From Sphingopyxis sp. UBA6723 (lineage in GTDB: Bacteria; Pseudomonadota; Alphaproteobacteria; Sphingomonadales; Sphingomonadaceae): 64,000 bases of DNA. This document shows, in pieces, positions 41,858 to 50,526 of this stretch. The notes below the pieces were generated by a model. That model saw only the letters and a program-made list of their open reading frames with translations. It was not told the DNA's origin and ran no database searches. How positions within the stretch are numbered: position 1 is the stretch's first letter; every line of letters begins with the position of its first letter. The stretch covers positions 175,329-239,328 of the forward strand of contig NZ_DKIH01000011.1 of NCBI RefSeq assembly GCF_002454115.1. The letters are read 5' to 3'. Both the position numbers and the translations under genes were made by a program.

Positions 41858-42373
41858 CTATTCTACCGGGTCGAACGACAGGCCGTTGACGTAGTTCAGC
41901 ACCACCGGCACGCGCTTGGTGGCGCCGCCGACGGCAAAGCTGACCGTCGCCAATTTGGGCTTCCGCTTGAAGATGAAATCGCTGACCTTCATGTCGGGAT
42001 TGCCCGACAGACCCGCGCCGTCGCTGCGATCCGACTTGCCATTGCCGTTCATGTCATGGCGCACCGAGACGACATAGCTGCCCGGCTGCTTGACCGGGAC
42101 GCAGACCGACATGGTACCAGCCCGCGACACGGGCACGTCGACCCGCTCGATCCATTTGCGCTTTTCCAGATAATTGCTGTTCGCGCTGTAAATCTGGACC
42201 CGCACCGTCCCGGTGCGCGCCTTGAACCCGCGCACGTCAACCTGCACCGCGGTGGCGTTGCTGTTGCACAGTGCCGCCGCCGGACCCAATGCCGCACCCT
42301 GCGCCGCGACGGGCGCGATCAGCGCACCGGCAGCGCCAGCGGCGAGCAGGCCGGCGAGAAAAATTTTCGACAT
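41858..42373 (-). CDS. exported DUF2141 domain protein
   Basis: A 171-residue protein with signal peptide (MSKIFLAGLLAAGAAGALIA, cleavage after VAA) and a DUF2141 beta-sandwich: VDVRGFKARTGTVRVQIYSA, then YVVSVRHDMNGNGKSD, a Ca2+-loop-like DxNxxGxxD segment. It is the first gene of the operon with the lipid kinase and nucleotidyltransferase, 7 bp apart. Periplasmic location suggests a lipid-transfer or head-group role rather than synthesis, but this is not known for the family. Confidence 0.75.
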   Translation of the reverse strand: MSKIFLAGLLAAGAAGALIAPVAAQGAALGPAAALCNSNATAVQVDVRGFKARTGTVRVQIYSANSNYLEKRKWIERVDVPVSRAGTMSVCVPVKQPGSYVVSVRHDMNGNGKSDRSDGAGLSGNPDMKVSDFIFKRKPKLATVSFAVGGATKRVPVVLNYVNGLSFDPVE

Positions 42374-42505
42374 GACCTCAATACCTCCAGAGGTTATAGC
42401 CACGCCAGCAAACGCAAAAGCACGTGCCGACACGGGTTCCTGTCGCCCTTGATCGGCATATCGGAACCATTTGCGGCCAAATCATGGTGATGGGGCGACG
42501 AAAGA

Positions 42506-43726
42506 TTGAATAAGCTGCCTGCGATCGACCGCTACATCGCGCGTCTCATCTTCTTTCCCATGGTCGGCACGCTGGTGCTGTCGGCGATGCTGCTCGTGCT
42601 CGAAAAAATGCTGCGGCTGTTCGACTTCGTCGCCACCGAGGGCGGCCCGGTCAGCATCGTGTGGCGGATGCTGGCGAATCTGATCCCCGAATATCTCTCG
42701 CTGGGCATCCCGATCGGGCTGATGCTGGGCATCTTGCTGGCTTTCAGAAAGCTGGCGACGACGAGCGAGCTCGATGTGCTGAAGGGCGTCGGGATGAGCT
42801 TCGGGCGGCTGATGCGCATGCCTTTTGCTTTTGCGATTGCGCTCGCAGCGCTCAATCTGGCGATTGTCGGCTTCATTCAGCCGGTTGCGCGCTATGCTTA
42901 TGAAGGCTTGCAATTCGAGCTGCGCTCCGGCGCGCTCGGAGCGTCGATCAAGGTCGGCGAATTTACCAAGCTGGGTGACCGCATGACGCTGCGGATCGAG
43001 GAAAGCTTTGACGACGGCAAATCGCTGCGCGGCATTTTTGTGCGCGGCGACAATAATGACGGCCAGCGCGTGTCGGCGACTGCGGCGCGCGGCCAGTTCC
43101 TGGCTACCGACGATCCCAACACGATCATCCTGCGCTTGTCGCAAGGGGTGCTGATCCATGAATCGCCGAAATTTTCGGTCCCGCGCGTGCTGACCTTCGA
43201 CAATCATGACTTGCCGATCCCGCTGCCCAAGATTGAGGCGTTCCGCCTGCGCGGCGGCGCCGACCGCGAAATGACGATCCCCGAGCTGTTCGTCGCGGGC
43301 AAGGATCAGAGCCAGTCCGAGCAGACGCGGCTCGAATCGCGCGCCAATTTCCATTTCCGCATCGTCGAAGTGCTGTCGATGTTCCTGATCCCGCTGATCG
43401 CAATCGCGCTGGCGATCCCGCCCAAACGGTCGACCTCGTCGCTTGGCGTGTTTCTGTCGATCGTGCTGCTGGTGACCCAGCACAAGATCAACCAATATGC
43501 CGAGGATATGGGCGCGCGCGGGGTGATCGATCCGGTGATCGCGCTGTGGGTGCCGTTCCTGCTGTTCGCGGCGCTGGCGATCTGGATGTATTATGTCGTC
43601 GCCCATGTGCCGGGCGGCCAGCCGATCGGCGCGCTCGAACGCGTGGCAGCGAAGGCCGCGCAAAAGATTCGCGGGCTGCTGACGCTGTTCCAGCGTAAGC
43701 CGCGGGCGGTGGAGAGTTTGACCTAA
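42506..43726 (+). CDS. lptF: LPS export ABC transporter permease LptF
   Basis: A 406-residue YjgP/YjgQ-family permease. Three N-terminal and three C-terminal membrane helices flank a periplasmic beta-jellyroll domain (about residues 130-260). DRYIARLIFFPMVGTLVLSA and LGIPIGLMLGILLAFRKL are typical. It works with LptG, LptB and LptC to extract LPS from the inner membrane. The start is TTG at 42506; no in-frame ATG exists close by. The stop abuts the lptG start. Confidence 0.92.
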   Translation: MNKLPAIDRYIARLIFFPMVGTLVLSAMLLVLEKMLRLFDFVATEGGPVSIVWRMLANLIPEYLSLGIPIGLMLGILLAFRKLATTSELDVLKGVGMSFGRLMRMPFAFAIALAALNLAIVGFIQPVARYAYEGLQFELRSGALGASIKVGEFTKLGDRMTLRIEESFDDGKSLRGIFVRGDNNDGQRVSATAARGQFLATDDPNTIILRLSQGVLIHESPKFSVPRVLTFDNHDLPIPLPKIEAFRLRGGADREMTIPELFVAGKDQSQSEQTRLESRANFHFRIVEVLSMFLIPLIAIALAIPPKRSTSSLGVFLSIVLLVTQHKINQYAEDMGARGVIDPVIALWVPFLLFAALAIWMYYVVAHVPGGQPIGALERVAAKAAQKIRGLLTLFQRKPRAVESLT

Positions 43727-44824
43727 ATGCACCAGCTCCACTTTTTCCCGTCGCGCACGATGGCGATGTATGTCGGCCGCCTGTTCCTGGTGCGCTCCTT
43801 CTCGATCCTGTTTGCGCTGGTGCTGATCCTGCAAACGCTCGACCTGCTCGGCGAAAGCGGCAAGATATTGGCGGTCGCAGGCAACAGCGACGCGGACGTC
43901 TGGCGCTATGTCGGGATGCGGCTGCCGCAGATTATCGAGACCTTCCTGCCCTTTTCGGTGCTGCTCGGCACGATATTGACGCTGATCACGCTCAATCAGA
44001 ACAGCGAGGTCGTCGCGATGAAGGCGTCGGGGATGTCGGCGCATCAGGTGCTCGCGCCTTTGTTCCTCGCCGCATTGCTCGTCGCCGGGATCAGCTTTGC
44101 GTTCAACGAACGCATCGTAACCCGTTCGACCGCGGCGCTCAGCGCCTGGCAAAAGGTCGAGTATAAGCGCGTCCCCGCCGACAATGGGGTGCGCAGCAAT
44201 ATCTGGGTCCGCGACGGCGACAATCTGATCAACGCGGTGACGGTCGAGACCGGCGGGCCGTCGATCGTCCTGCGCGGCGTCACCATCTACGAACGCACCG
44301 GCGGGGTGCTGTCTTCGATGCTGAAAGCCGACAGCGCGCGGTCGGTCGCGGGGGGATGGGAAATGTCGGGCGCGACCCGCTTCCTGCGCCGCTCCGGGAC
44401 GGTAGAACCGCTCGGCACGATTGTCGCGGCGCCCAATGTGCGCCCCGATCAGTTCACGCTGGCGCAGGTCGATGGCGACGAATTGCCCTTCCTCCAACTC
44501 CGCGCGGCGATTGCCGATCTGGAGGCCGCGGGGCGACCGGTCAACGCGCTGAAAGGCGTGTTGTGGCACAAGATTTCGGGGCCGTTGTCGGCGATATTGA
44601 TGCCGCTGCTCGGCGCGGTCGCGGCGTTCGGGCTGGCGCGATCGGGCAAGCTGTTCATCCGTGCGATTTTCGGCATGGCGCTGGGCTTCGCCTATTTCGT
44701 CGCCGACAATTTCGCGCTGGCGATGGGGGATCTGGGCGCTTACTCGCCGTTTCTGGCGGCGTGGGGTCCGTTCATATTATTTGCGCTGATTGGTGAGATG
44801 ATTTTGATCCGGACCGAGGAATAG
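43727..44824 (+). CDS. lptG: LPS export ABC transporter permease LptG
   Basis: A 365-residue permease of the same family as LptF. TMAMYVGRLFLVRSFSILFALV and FLPFSVLLGTILTLITLNQNSEVVAMKASGMS contain the coupling helix region that docks on LptB. It begins immediately after the lptF stop (TAAATG). Lipid A export genes next to sphingolipid genes is a notable placement for an organism group in which sphingolipids replace LPS. Confidence 0.92.
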   Translation: MHQLHFFPSRTMAMYVGRLFLVRSFSILFALVLILQTLDLLGESGKILAVAGNSDADVWRYVGMRLPQIIETFLPFSVLLGTILTLITLNQNSEVVAMKASGMSAHQVLAPLFLAALLVAGISFAFNERIVTRSTAALSAWQKVEYKRVPADNGVRSNIWVRDGDNLINAVTVETGGPSIVLRGVTIYERTGGVLSSMLKADSARSVAGGWEMSGATRFLRRSGTVEPLGTIVAAPNVRPDQFTLAQVDGDELPFLQLRAAIADLEAAGRPVNALKGVLWHKISGPLSAILMPLLGAVAAFGLARSGKLFIRAIFGMALGFAYFVADNFALAMGDLGAYSPFLAAWGPFILFALIGEMILIRTEE

Positions 44825-44848
44825 GACGGCGCGCTGGATGGAAGCCGA

Positions 44849-45124
44849 ATGATGGGGTGGTGCACAAACTATCGGTCGAAAACGGTTTCCGATATGTACA
44901 CGGGCGAACCTTTCGGCCCCGAAAAATTGACCATGCTCGGGCCGATATTGGTTGGCGGGGCGATATTCGCGGCAGTCGATATTGGGTTCGGGCTCACGTT
45001 CCCCTATCGGATCATCTTGCTGACAGCCTTGATGACGCCGGGCGCAATCTGGTTCGTTTACCTGACATATCATATTTACAAGTCTCTTCGGCTGTGGGCG
45101 GCAACCAAAGACCAACGGGATTGA
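44849..45124 (+). CDS. small membrane protein of unknown function
   Basis: A 91-residue protein with two predicted transmembrane helices (MLGPILVGGAIFAAVDIGFG and IILLTALMTPGAIWFVYLTY) and short charged ends. No family recognised. It follows lptG after 24 bp on the same strand and may be co-transcribed. Lower GC than neighbouring genes. An ATG one codon later is equally possible. Confidence 0.5.
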   Translation: MMGWCTNYRSKTVSDMYTGEPFGPEKLTMLGPILVGGAIFAAVDIGFGLTFPYRIILLTALMTPGAIWFVYLTYHIYKSLRLWAATKDQRD

Positions 45125-45159
45125 ATGCTGTTCGGCCAGCAAAGACATTCACTATCATC

Positions 45160-45235
45160 GTCATCCCGGCGAAGGCCGGGATCTCGCCCTTGCAGTCGTA
45201 CGAGAGGGTGAGATCCCGGCCTTCGCCGGGATGAC
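45160..45235. repeat. intergenic palindromic repeat, family C, copy 2
   Basis: Arms GTCATCCCGGCGAAGGCC and the complement enclose a second pair GGGATCTC/GAGATCCC. It directly precedes a family A element. Confidence 0.88.
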
Positions 45236-45267
45236 GAATGGTAAATAGTTTACGACGACGACGAGCC

Positions 45268-45354
45268 GTCGCCCCCGCGAAGGCGGGGCCGCTGTCGGTT
45301 TAATCAGCAGCGCGGGAATAGGCGGCTAGCGGCCCCCGCCTCCGCGGGGGCGAC
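45268..45354. repeat. 87-bp intergenic inverted-repeat element, family A, copy 2
   Basis: It shares arms and centre with 13634-13721: GTCGCCCCCGCG start, CGGTTTA after the left arm, TAGGCGG before the right arm, GGGGGCGAC end. Conservation of the unpaired centre suggests mobility rather than chance palindromes. Confidence 0.85.
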
Positions 45355-45363
45355 GCAGCTCCC

Positions 45364-46470
45364 TCAGGCCGCAACACCCCGTGCCGAACCCGCAACCAGA
45401 TTCCCCACCAGCTTCGGCAGGCTGTCGTAATTCGCACCATGATATTGCGAATCCGCGGGCAGCACATCCTTCAACCGGCGATGCGCCTCGGCGAGCGCAT
45501 GATAGGGGACGCCCGGCAGCAGATGGTGCAGCGCGTGATAGCGCAGCCCCACCGGCGCCCACAGCTCGGGCAGCAAGCCCGGCGGCGGTACGTTGACGCT
45601 GTCAAGGAACTGGCCGGTCACGGTCAGAACTTCGCCGTCATTTTCCCACAGATGCGCCACCAGCGTGCGGATCTGGTTGAGCACCAGCGTCGCCGCGGCA
45701 ATCGCGCCAAAGATCAGCAGCGCGTGCAGCGGCACCCAACCGAACACGCCCGCGGCGATCAGCAGGCTCGACCACGCCCACGCGCCGCCTTCCTGCCACG
45801 CCCACATGCGGCGAAAATCGCCGTCGGGCGCCTTGCGGCGGAACAACGGGTTGATGATCATCCCCGAATAGCGTTCCACAACGATCCGGCGTAGCGGCGG
45901 GATCAGGAACGACAGCGGGGTCAGCACCGCATAGCGGAACAGCAAGGCGATCGGCGCGAACGCCGCGGCGACCACGAACAGCGGCACCGTCCACGGCTTC
46001 ATCAGCGCGAGCGGCAGATATTCGGGATCATCGACCGTGCCATATTTGGTGCGGTTGTGGTGCAGGCTGTGGATGCCCTCATACATGTATGACGGGATCA
46101 GCAGCGGCACGCCGACGAGCAGATTCCAGGCGAAGCGGAAGCCCGGCAGCGCGTTTTTGCGGATGTGCGTGAGTTCGTGGATGAAGCTGCCGGCGCGATA
46201 GAGCGCGAGGATTGCGATCAGCGCGGCGGCGAGCGCCCACGCGGTCGTCGGCGCCAAAATCGCGCCCGCGACGCCAGCGTAACCGATGAGGGCCGACGCC
46301 AGAAAATCGGTCCAGTAAATCCGCGCGTTGGGCGTGACGAGGTCGCGCGTCAGCTCGGACGCGGCGCGGATCATCGCCATATCGTCGGCAATCGCCGACT
46401 TGGGTGTCTTTACCGCAGCAGGCGCGAAAGGCGTCGCGACCCGATCGGCGGGGGGATTGATCGTCGTCAT
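45364..46470 (-). CDS. fatty acid desaturase family protein
   Basis: A 368-residue membrane di-iron protein. All three histidine boxes are visible: HELTHIRK at about residue 98, HSLHHN, and HALHHLLPGVPYH near the C-terminus, with hydrophobic segments between. The family includes acyl-lipid desaturases and related hydroxylases. It is divergent from the GNAT protein and lies between lptG and it. Given the neighbourhood, a membrane-lipid or sphingoid-chain substrate is possible but unproven. Confidence 0.87.
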   Translation of the reverse strand: MTTINPPADRVATPFAPAAVKTPKSAIADDMAMIRAASELTRDLVTPNARIYWTDFLASALIGYAGVAGAILAPTTAWALAAALIAILALYRAGSFIHELTHIRKNALPGFRFAWNLLVGVPLLIPSYMYEGIHSLHHNRTKYGTVDDPEYLPLALMKPWTVPLFVVAAAFAPIALLFRYAVLTPLSFLIPPLRRIVVERYSGMIINPLFRRKAPDGDFRRMWAWQEGGAWAWSSLLIAAGVFGWVPLHALLIFGAIAAATLVLNQIRTLVAHLWENDGEVLTVTGQFLDSVNVPPPGLLPELWAPVGLRYHALHHLLPGVPYHALAEAHRRLKDVLPADSQYHGANYDSLPKLVGNLVAGSARGVAA

Positions 46471-46587
46471 AACGCTTCCAACACCATAGTTTCATGGCAG
46501 CAAAATGGCCAAATGCGGGTCGCCACTGCCACCGCAATGCCGTAATGCCTCGTCACAAATATAGGTCAGCCAATTCAGGAAACCAGT

Positions 46588-47754
46588 ATGAGCGGACATT
46601 CGGACGGCCCGATCACCATCCACCCGGTCAAGGACAAGAACGATAAGCGCGAGCTCGTCGAGCTGGCCTATCGGCTCAATCGCGGCGATCCGGCATGGGT
46701 GCCGCCGCTGAAGGGCGAGGTGTACAGCCTGCTCACCCCGGGCAAGAATCCCTGGTTCGAACATGGCAAGGCGCAGCTGTTTCTCGCTCGCCGCAAGGGC
46801 CGCACCGTCGGACGCATCTCGGCGCATATCGACGAACTCGCGCTCGCCCAGCCGGTCGAACAGGGGATGGGGCCGGGGACGGGCAACTGGGGTCTGCTGG
46901 AGGCCGAAGACGAAGAAACCACCCGCGCGCTGCTCGTCGCCGCCGAGGACTGGCTGCGCCGCCAAGGCATGCACCGGTCGCTCGGCCCGCTGTCGATTTC
47001 GGTGTGGGACGAACCCGGGCTGCTGATCGAAGGGTTCGACAACCGCCCGACGGTGATGATGGGGCACAACAGCCCGCTCTATCGCGGCTGGATCGAAGGC
47101 AGTGGCTATCGCCCGATCAAGCAGCTGATCAACTATGATGTCTATGTCAAAGAGGGTTTTTCACCGCTGGTGAACCGCATCGTCGCGGCGGGCGAAAAGA
47201 ATGCGCGCATCCGGGTGCGCAAGGTCGACAAGAAGAATTTCGACGCCGAAGCGGCGCTGATCATGGGCCTCCTCAACGACGCCTGGTCGGACAATTGGGG
47301 GTTCGTGCCGCTGACCGACAGCGAAATCGCCTTTGTCGGCAAAAAGCTGAAGACGATCGTCTTCGAAGACTTGGTCCGCGTCGCCGAACTCGACGGCGAG
47401 GCGGTGGCGTTCATCATCGTGCTGCCCAATATCAACGAGTTGCTGATCGACATGGATGGCTCGCTGCTGCCGTTCAACTGGGCACGGCTATTGTGGTGGC
47501 TGCGCAAGCCCAAGAGCCGCACCCTGCGCGTGCCGCTGATGGGGGTCGCCAAGAAACTGCAAAACAGCCGCATGGCGAGCACCCTCGCGTTCATGATGAT
47601 CGAGCTGATCCGCCGCGACGCGGTGCGCGATTATGCGACCGAGCGCGGCGACATCGGCTGGGTGCTCGACGACAATCAGGGGATGAAGGCGGTCGCCGAG
47701 GCGATCGATGCCAAGGTCAACCGGGTGTATCAGATTTACGACAAAATGCTCTGA
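46588..47754 (+). CDS. large GNAT-superfamily acyltransferase, candidate bacterial ceramide synthase
   Basis: A 388-residue protein, about twice the length of a single GNAT domain. FEHGKAQLFLARRKGRTVGRISAHID and RVAELDGEAVAFIIVLPNI look like two acetyl-CoA-fold strand-turn regions. Proteins of this layout are often labelled dATP pyrophosphohydrolase or YghO-like. In Caulobacter the N-acyltransferase that makes dihydroceramide (bCerS) is a GNAT-fold protein of similar size located in the spt cluster. Size, fold and position 9 kb from spt make it a candidate. Members without sphingolipid context exist, so caution is needed. Confidence 0.6.
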   Translation: MSGHSDGPITIHPVKDKNDKRELVELAYRLNRGDPAWVPPLKGEVYSLLTPGKNPWFEHGKAQLFLARRKGRTVGRISAHIDELALAQPVEQGMGPGTGNWGLLEAEDEETTRALLVAAEDWLRRQGMHRSLGPLSISVWDEPGLLIEGFDNRPTVMMGHNSPLYRGWIEGSGYRPIKQLINYDVYVKEGFSPLVNRIVAAGEKNARIRVRKVDKKNFDAEAALIMGLLNDAWSDNWGFVPLTDSEIAFVGKKLKTIVFEDLVRVAELDGEAVAFIIVLPNINELLIDMDGSLLPFNWARLLWWLRKPKSRTLRVPLMGVAKKLQNSRMASTLAFMMIELIRRDAVRDYATERGDIGWVLDDNQGMKAVAEAIDAKVNRVYQIYDKML

Positions 47755-47817
47755 TTGCTGGGACAGCTTTGCGACAAACGCGGGCCATCGTGCGTTTGGG
47801 GCACGAAAGGCTTTGTC

Positions 47818-49248
47818 ATGGCAGTCCAATATCTTGCCGCCAACCGCTTTGGCCTCGGTCGCCGCTTTGACGATCCGGCGATCGGCGATCCCAAAGCGTG
47901 GCTGATTCGCCAGCTTGGCGATTATGATCCCGCCCCCGCCGCATTGGCAGGGCTTGCCGGGCGCGCGGCGATCGCTACCGCCTATGTCGAATATCGTGAG
48001 GATCGCCAAGCGATGCGGCGCGCGGCGACCGAAACGCCGATGAGCGAGGAAGAAAAGGGCATGGATCCCGAATTGCGGCGACTGTCGCGCTCGGCGATCC
48101 GCCGCCATTATGTCGAGGCGAGCGCAGCGCGGCTGGCGGCGGCGATCGCGACACCGACCCCCTTCCCCGAACGCCTCGTCCATTTTTGGGCCAATCATTT
48201 CGCGGTGTCGGCGGACAAGCAGACGGTGATCGGCTTTGTCGGCCATTATGAGAATGAGGCGATCCGGCCCAATATCATGGGCAAATTCGCCGACCTGCTG
48301 ATCGCGGCGGTGAAACATCCCGCGATGCTGCTGTATCTCGATCAGGCACAGAGTTTCGGCCCCGACAGCCCGGTCGCCACCCGCATGCGCAACCGCGGCA
48401 ACCGCCAGTCACCCGGTCTCAACGAGAATCTGGCGCGCGAGATCCTGGAACTACACACACTGGGGGTGCGAACGGGCTATACGCAGGCCGATGTGACCGC
48501 CTTTGCCAAGGCGCTCACCGGGCTGACCGTCGCCGGACTCGGTCGCGGCGCGGGGCAGCGGTTGATGCCCGCCGATGCCGAACCGGGCGCCACGGTGTTT
48601 ATCGCGCCCCTGCACGAACCCGGCGCGCAAACGGTGCTCAGTCGGCGTTATGACGCCGCCGGGGCGGCGCAGGCCGAGGCGATTCTGCGCGACTTGGCCG
48701 TCCATCCCGCCACAGCAAGTCATATCGCGACCAAGCTGGCGCGCCATTTCACCGCCGACGACCCGCCCGCGGCGCTGGTTGATCGCCTCACCGCCGATTT
48801 CGTCAAGAGCGGCGGCGATCTGACGTCGCTGTATCGCGCCCTCATTGCGTCACCCGAACCGTGGGTCGCTGCGCCGACCATGTTCAAGTCGCCGTGGGAC
48901 TGGACGGTGTCGATGCTGCGCGCGCTGAAAGTTCCCGCGCTCGGCGAAAAACAGAATGTTGCGGCGATGTTCACCCAGCTGGGCCAGCCGGTCTGGCGCC
49001 CCGGATCGCCTGCGGGCTACGACGACAAGGTCGCAACCTGGGCCGGATCGGCGGGACTGATGCAGCGCGTCGAACTCGCCAGCCGGATCGCGGGGCGGAT
49101 CGGTGACCGCGTCGATGCGCGCCAGCTGGCGCCGCTCGTCCTGGCCGACGCCCTGACGCCGCAGACCGCGGAGGCCATCGCGCGTGCCGACAGTCCGGGC
49201 CAGGGCATCGCCATGCTGTTCGCCAGCCCAATCTTTTTGCGGAGATAG
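47818..49248 (+). CDS. DUF1800 family protein
   Basis: A 476-residue protein of the DUF1800 family. NRFGLGRRFDDPAIGDP opens the domain, and HFWANHFAV, LARHFTAD and NENLAREILELHTLG are the conserved blocks. The function of the family is unknown. It is almost always encoded just upstream of a DUF1501 protein, as here with 3 bp between them. GAAAGG precedes the chosen ATG; an upstream in-frame start overlaps the GNAT stop. No signal peptide is obvious. Confidence 0.88.
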   Translation: MAVQYLAANRFGLGRRFDDPAIGDPKAWLIRQLGDYDPAPAALAGLAGRAAIATAYVEYREDRQAMRRAATETPMSEEEKGMDPELRRLSRSAIRRHYVEASAARLAAAIATPTPFPERLVHFWANHFAVSADKQTVIGFVGHYENEAIRPNIMGKFADLLIAAVKHPAMLLYLDQAQSFGPDSPVATRMRNRGNRQSPGLNENLAREILELHTLGVRTGYTQADVTAFAKALTGLTVAGLGRGAGQRLMPADAEPGATVFIAPLHEPGAQTVLSRRYDAAGAAQAEAILRDLAVHPATASHIATKLARHFTADDPPAALVDRLTADFVKSGGDLTSLYRALIASPEPWVAAPTMFKSPWDWTVSMLRALKVPALGEKQNVAAMFTQLGQPVWRPGSPAGYDDKVATWAGSAGLMQRVELASRIAGRIGDRVDARQLAPLVLADALTPQTAEAIARADSPGQGIAMLFASPIFLRR

Positions 49249-49251
49249 ACG

Positions 49252-50373
49252 ATGATGCTTTCGCGCCGTTCGATCATCCTGTCGGGCATCACCGTCGCGG
49301 CGGCGGGCGCGCTGCCCGGTTTTGCCTATGCGGCGGCCGCGACGCCCAAAAGGCTGGTGTTCATCATCCAGCGCGGCGCCGCCGACGGGCTGGCGACGGT
49401 AGCGCCGACCGGTGACCCGGCGTTCGCTGCCGCGCGCCGCGCGATGGCCGACGAAACCGCGGGCGGCGCCAAACTCGATGCGATGTTCACGCTGCACCCG
49501 GCAATGGCGACGACCGCGGGGCTTTACACCGGCAAACAGGCGCATTTCGCCCACGCCGTCGCGACTGCCTATCGCGACCGGTCGCATTTCGACGGGCAGA
49601 ATATGCTCGAGGGGGGCGGATCGCGGCCTTATGGGCGCAGCGACGGCTGGGTCGGGCGGCTGCTGACCCTACTGCCCGCCGCCGAGCGCGATGCCATAGC
49701 GATCGCCCCCGCCGTACCGCTTGCGCTGCGCGGCACGGTGCAGGTTGGCACCTATGCGCCCAGCCGCCTGCCGCAGGCTGACAGCGACCTGATCGCGCGG
49801 CTGTCGGCGCTCTATGCCGACGACCCGCTGCTGCACCCGCTGTGGGACAGCGCGGTCAAGACGCAGGAACTGGCGGGCGACATTGGCGGCAACAATGGTC
49901 GCAACGGCGCCGACCTCGGCAAGCTGGCGGCATCGCTGATGCTGCCGGCGGACGGCGCGCGGGTGATGATGGTCGAAACCGGCGGCTGGGATACGCACAG
50001 CGGCCAGCGCGGACGACTGAACGCGCAGCTGCGCGGGCTGGATCAGCTGGTCGGCGCGCTCCAGACGGGGCTCGGCCCGGCGTGGAGCGACTTGCTGGTG
50101 ATTGTCGCCACCGAATTCGGCCGCACCGTCGAGGTCAACGGCACCGGCGGCACCGACCATGGCACCGCATCGACCGCGATGCTGCTGGGCGGCGGGCTGA
50201 CCGAAGGCGGCAAGGTGTCGGCCGACTGGCCGGGGTTGGCGCCCGCAGCGCGGCTCGATGGCCGCGACCTCAAGCCGACACGGTCGCTGGAAAGCGTGAT
50301 CGCGGCGGCGGTCGCGCGTCATTATGCACTCGATCCGAAGCGGGTGATGACGACGCTTTACCCAGACACCTGA
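49252..50373 (+). CDS. DUF1501 family protein, Tat-exported
   Basis: A 373-residue protein with a twin-arginine-like signal (MMLSRRSIILSGITVAAAGA, cleavage near AYA). The mature part belongs to the DUF1501 alkaline-phosphatase/sulfatase-fold family. VFIIQRGAADGL, MLEGGGSRPYGRSDGWVGRL, VETGGWDTHSG and ATEFGRTVEVNGTGGTDHG contain the metal-binding residues of that superfamily. Catalytic activity of DUF1501 proteins is not known. Encoded as a pair with DUF1800. Confidence 0.88.
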   Translation: MMLSRRSIILSGITVAAAGALPGFAYAAAATPKRLVFIIQRGAADGLATVAPTGDPAFAAARRAMADETAGGAKLDAMFTLHPAMATTAGLYTGKQAHFAHAVATAYRDRSHFDGQNMLEGGGSRPYGRSDGWVGRLLTLLPAAERDAIAIAPAVPLALRGTVQVGTYAPSRLPQADSDLIARLSALYADDPLLHPLWDSAVKTQELAGDIGGNNGRNGADLGKLAASLMLPADGARVMMVETGGWDTHSGQRGRLNAQLRGLDQLVGALQTGLGPAWSDLLVIVATEFGRTVEVNGTGGTDHGTASTAMLLGGGLTEGGKVSADWPGLAPAARLDGRDLKPTRSLESVIAAAVARHYALDPKRVMTTLYPDT

Positions 50374-50417
50374 GACGTCAGAAAGCCAGAAGACCTAGCG
50401 TTGAAAGAAACACTTCC

Positions 50418-50503
50418 GTGTCCCCGCGAAGGCGGGGACCCATCTCCTGTTGGCTCGATATAGCGCCGACCGGTGATGGGCTCCCGCCTTCGCGGGAGGA
50501 CAC
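50418..50503. repeat. intergenic palindromic repeat, family D, copy 3
   Basis: Arms GTGTCCCCGCGAAGGCGGGG and complement, plus an inner CCCATC/GATGGG pair as in the other copies. Between convergent DUF1501 and exonuclease III genes. Confidence 0.85.
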
Positions 50504-50526
50504 AGCTTTTTCACTCCAAGTTTGAT

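Noticed and set aside
42482..44569. 695-codon minus-strand ORF opposite lptF-lptG
   Set aside because: Arg/Gln/His-rich composition typical of antisense frames; the plus-strand LptF and LptG are clear.
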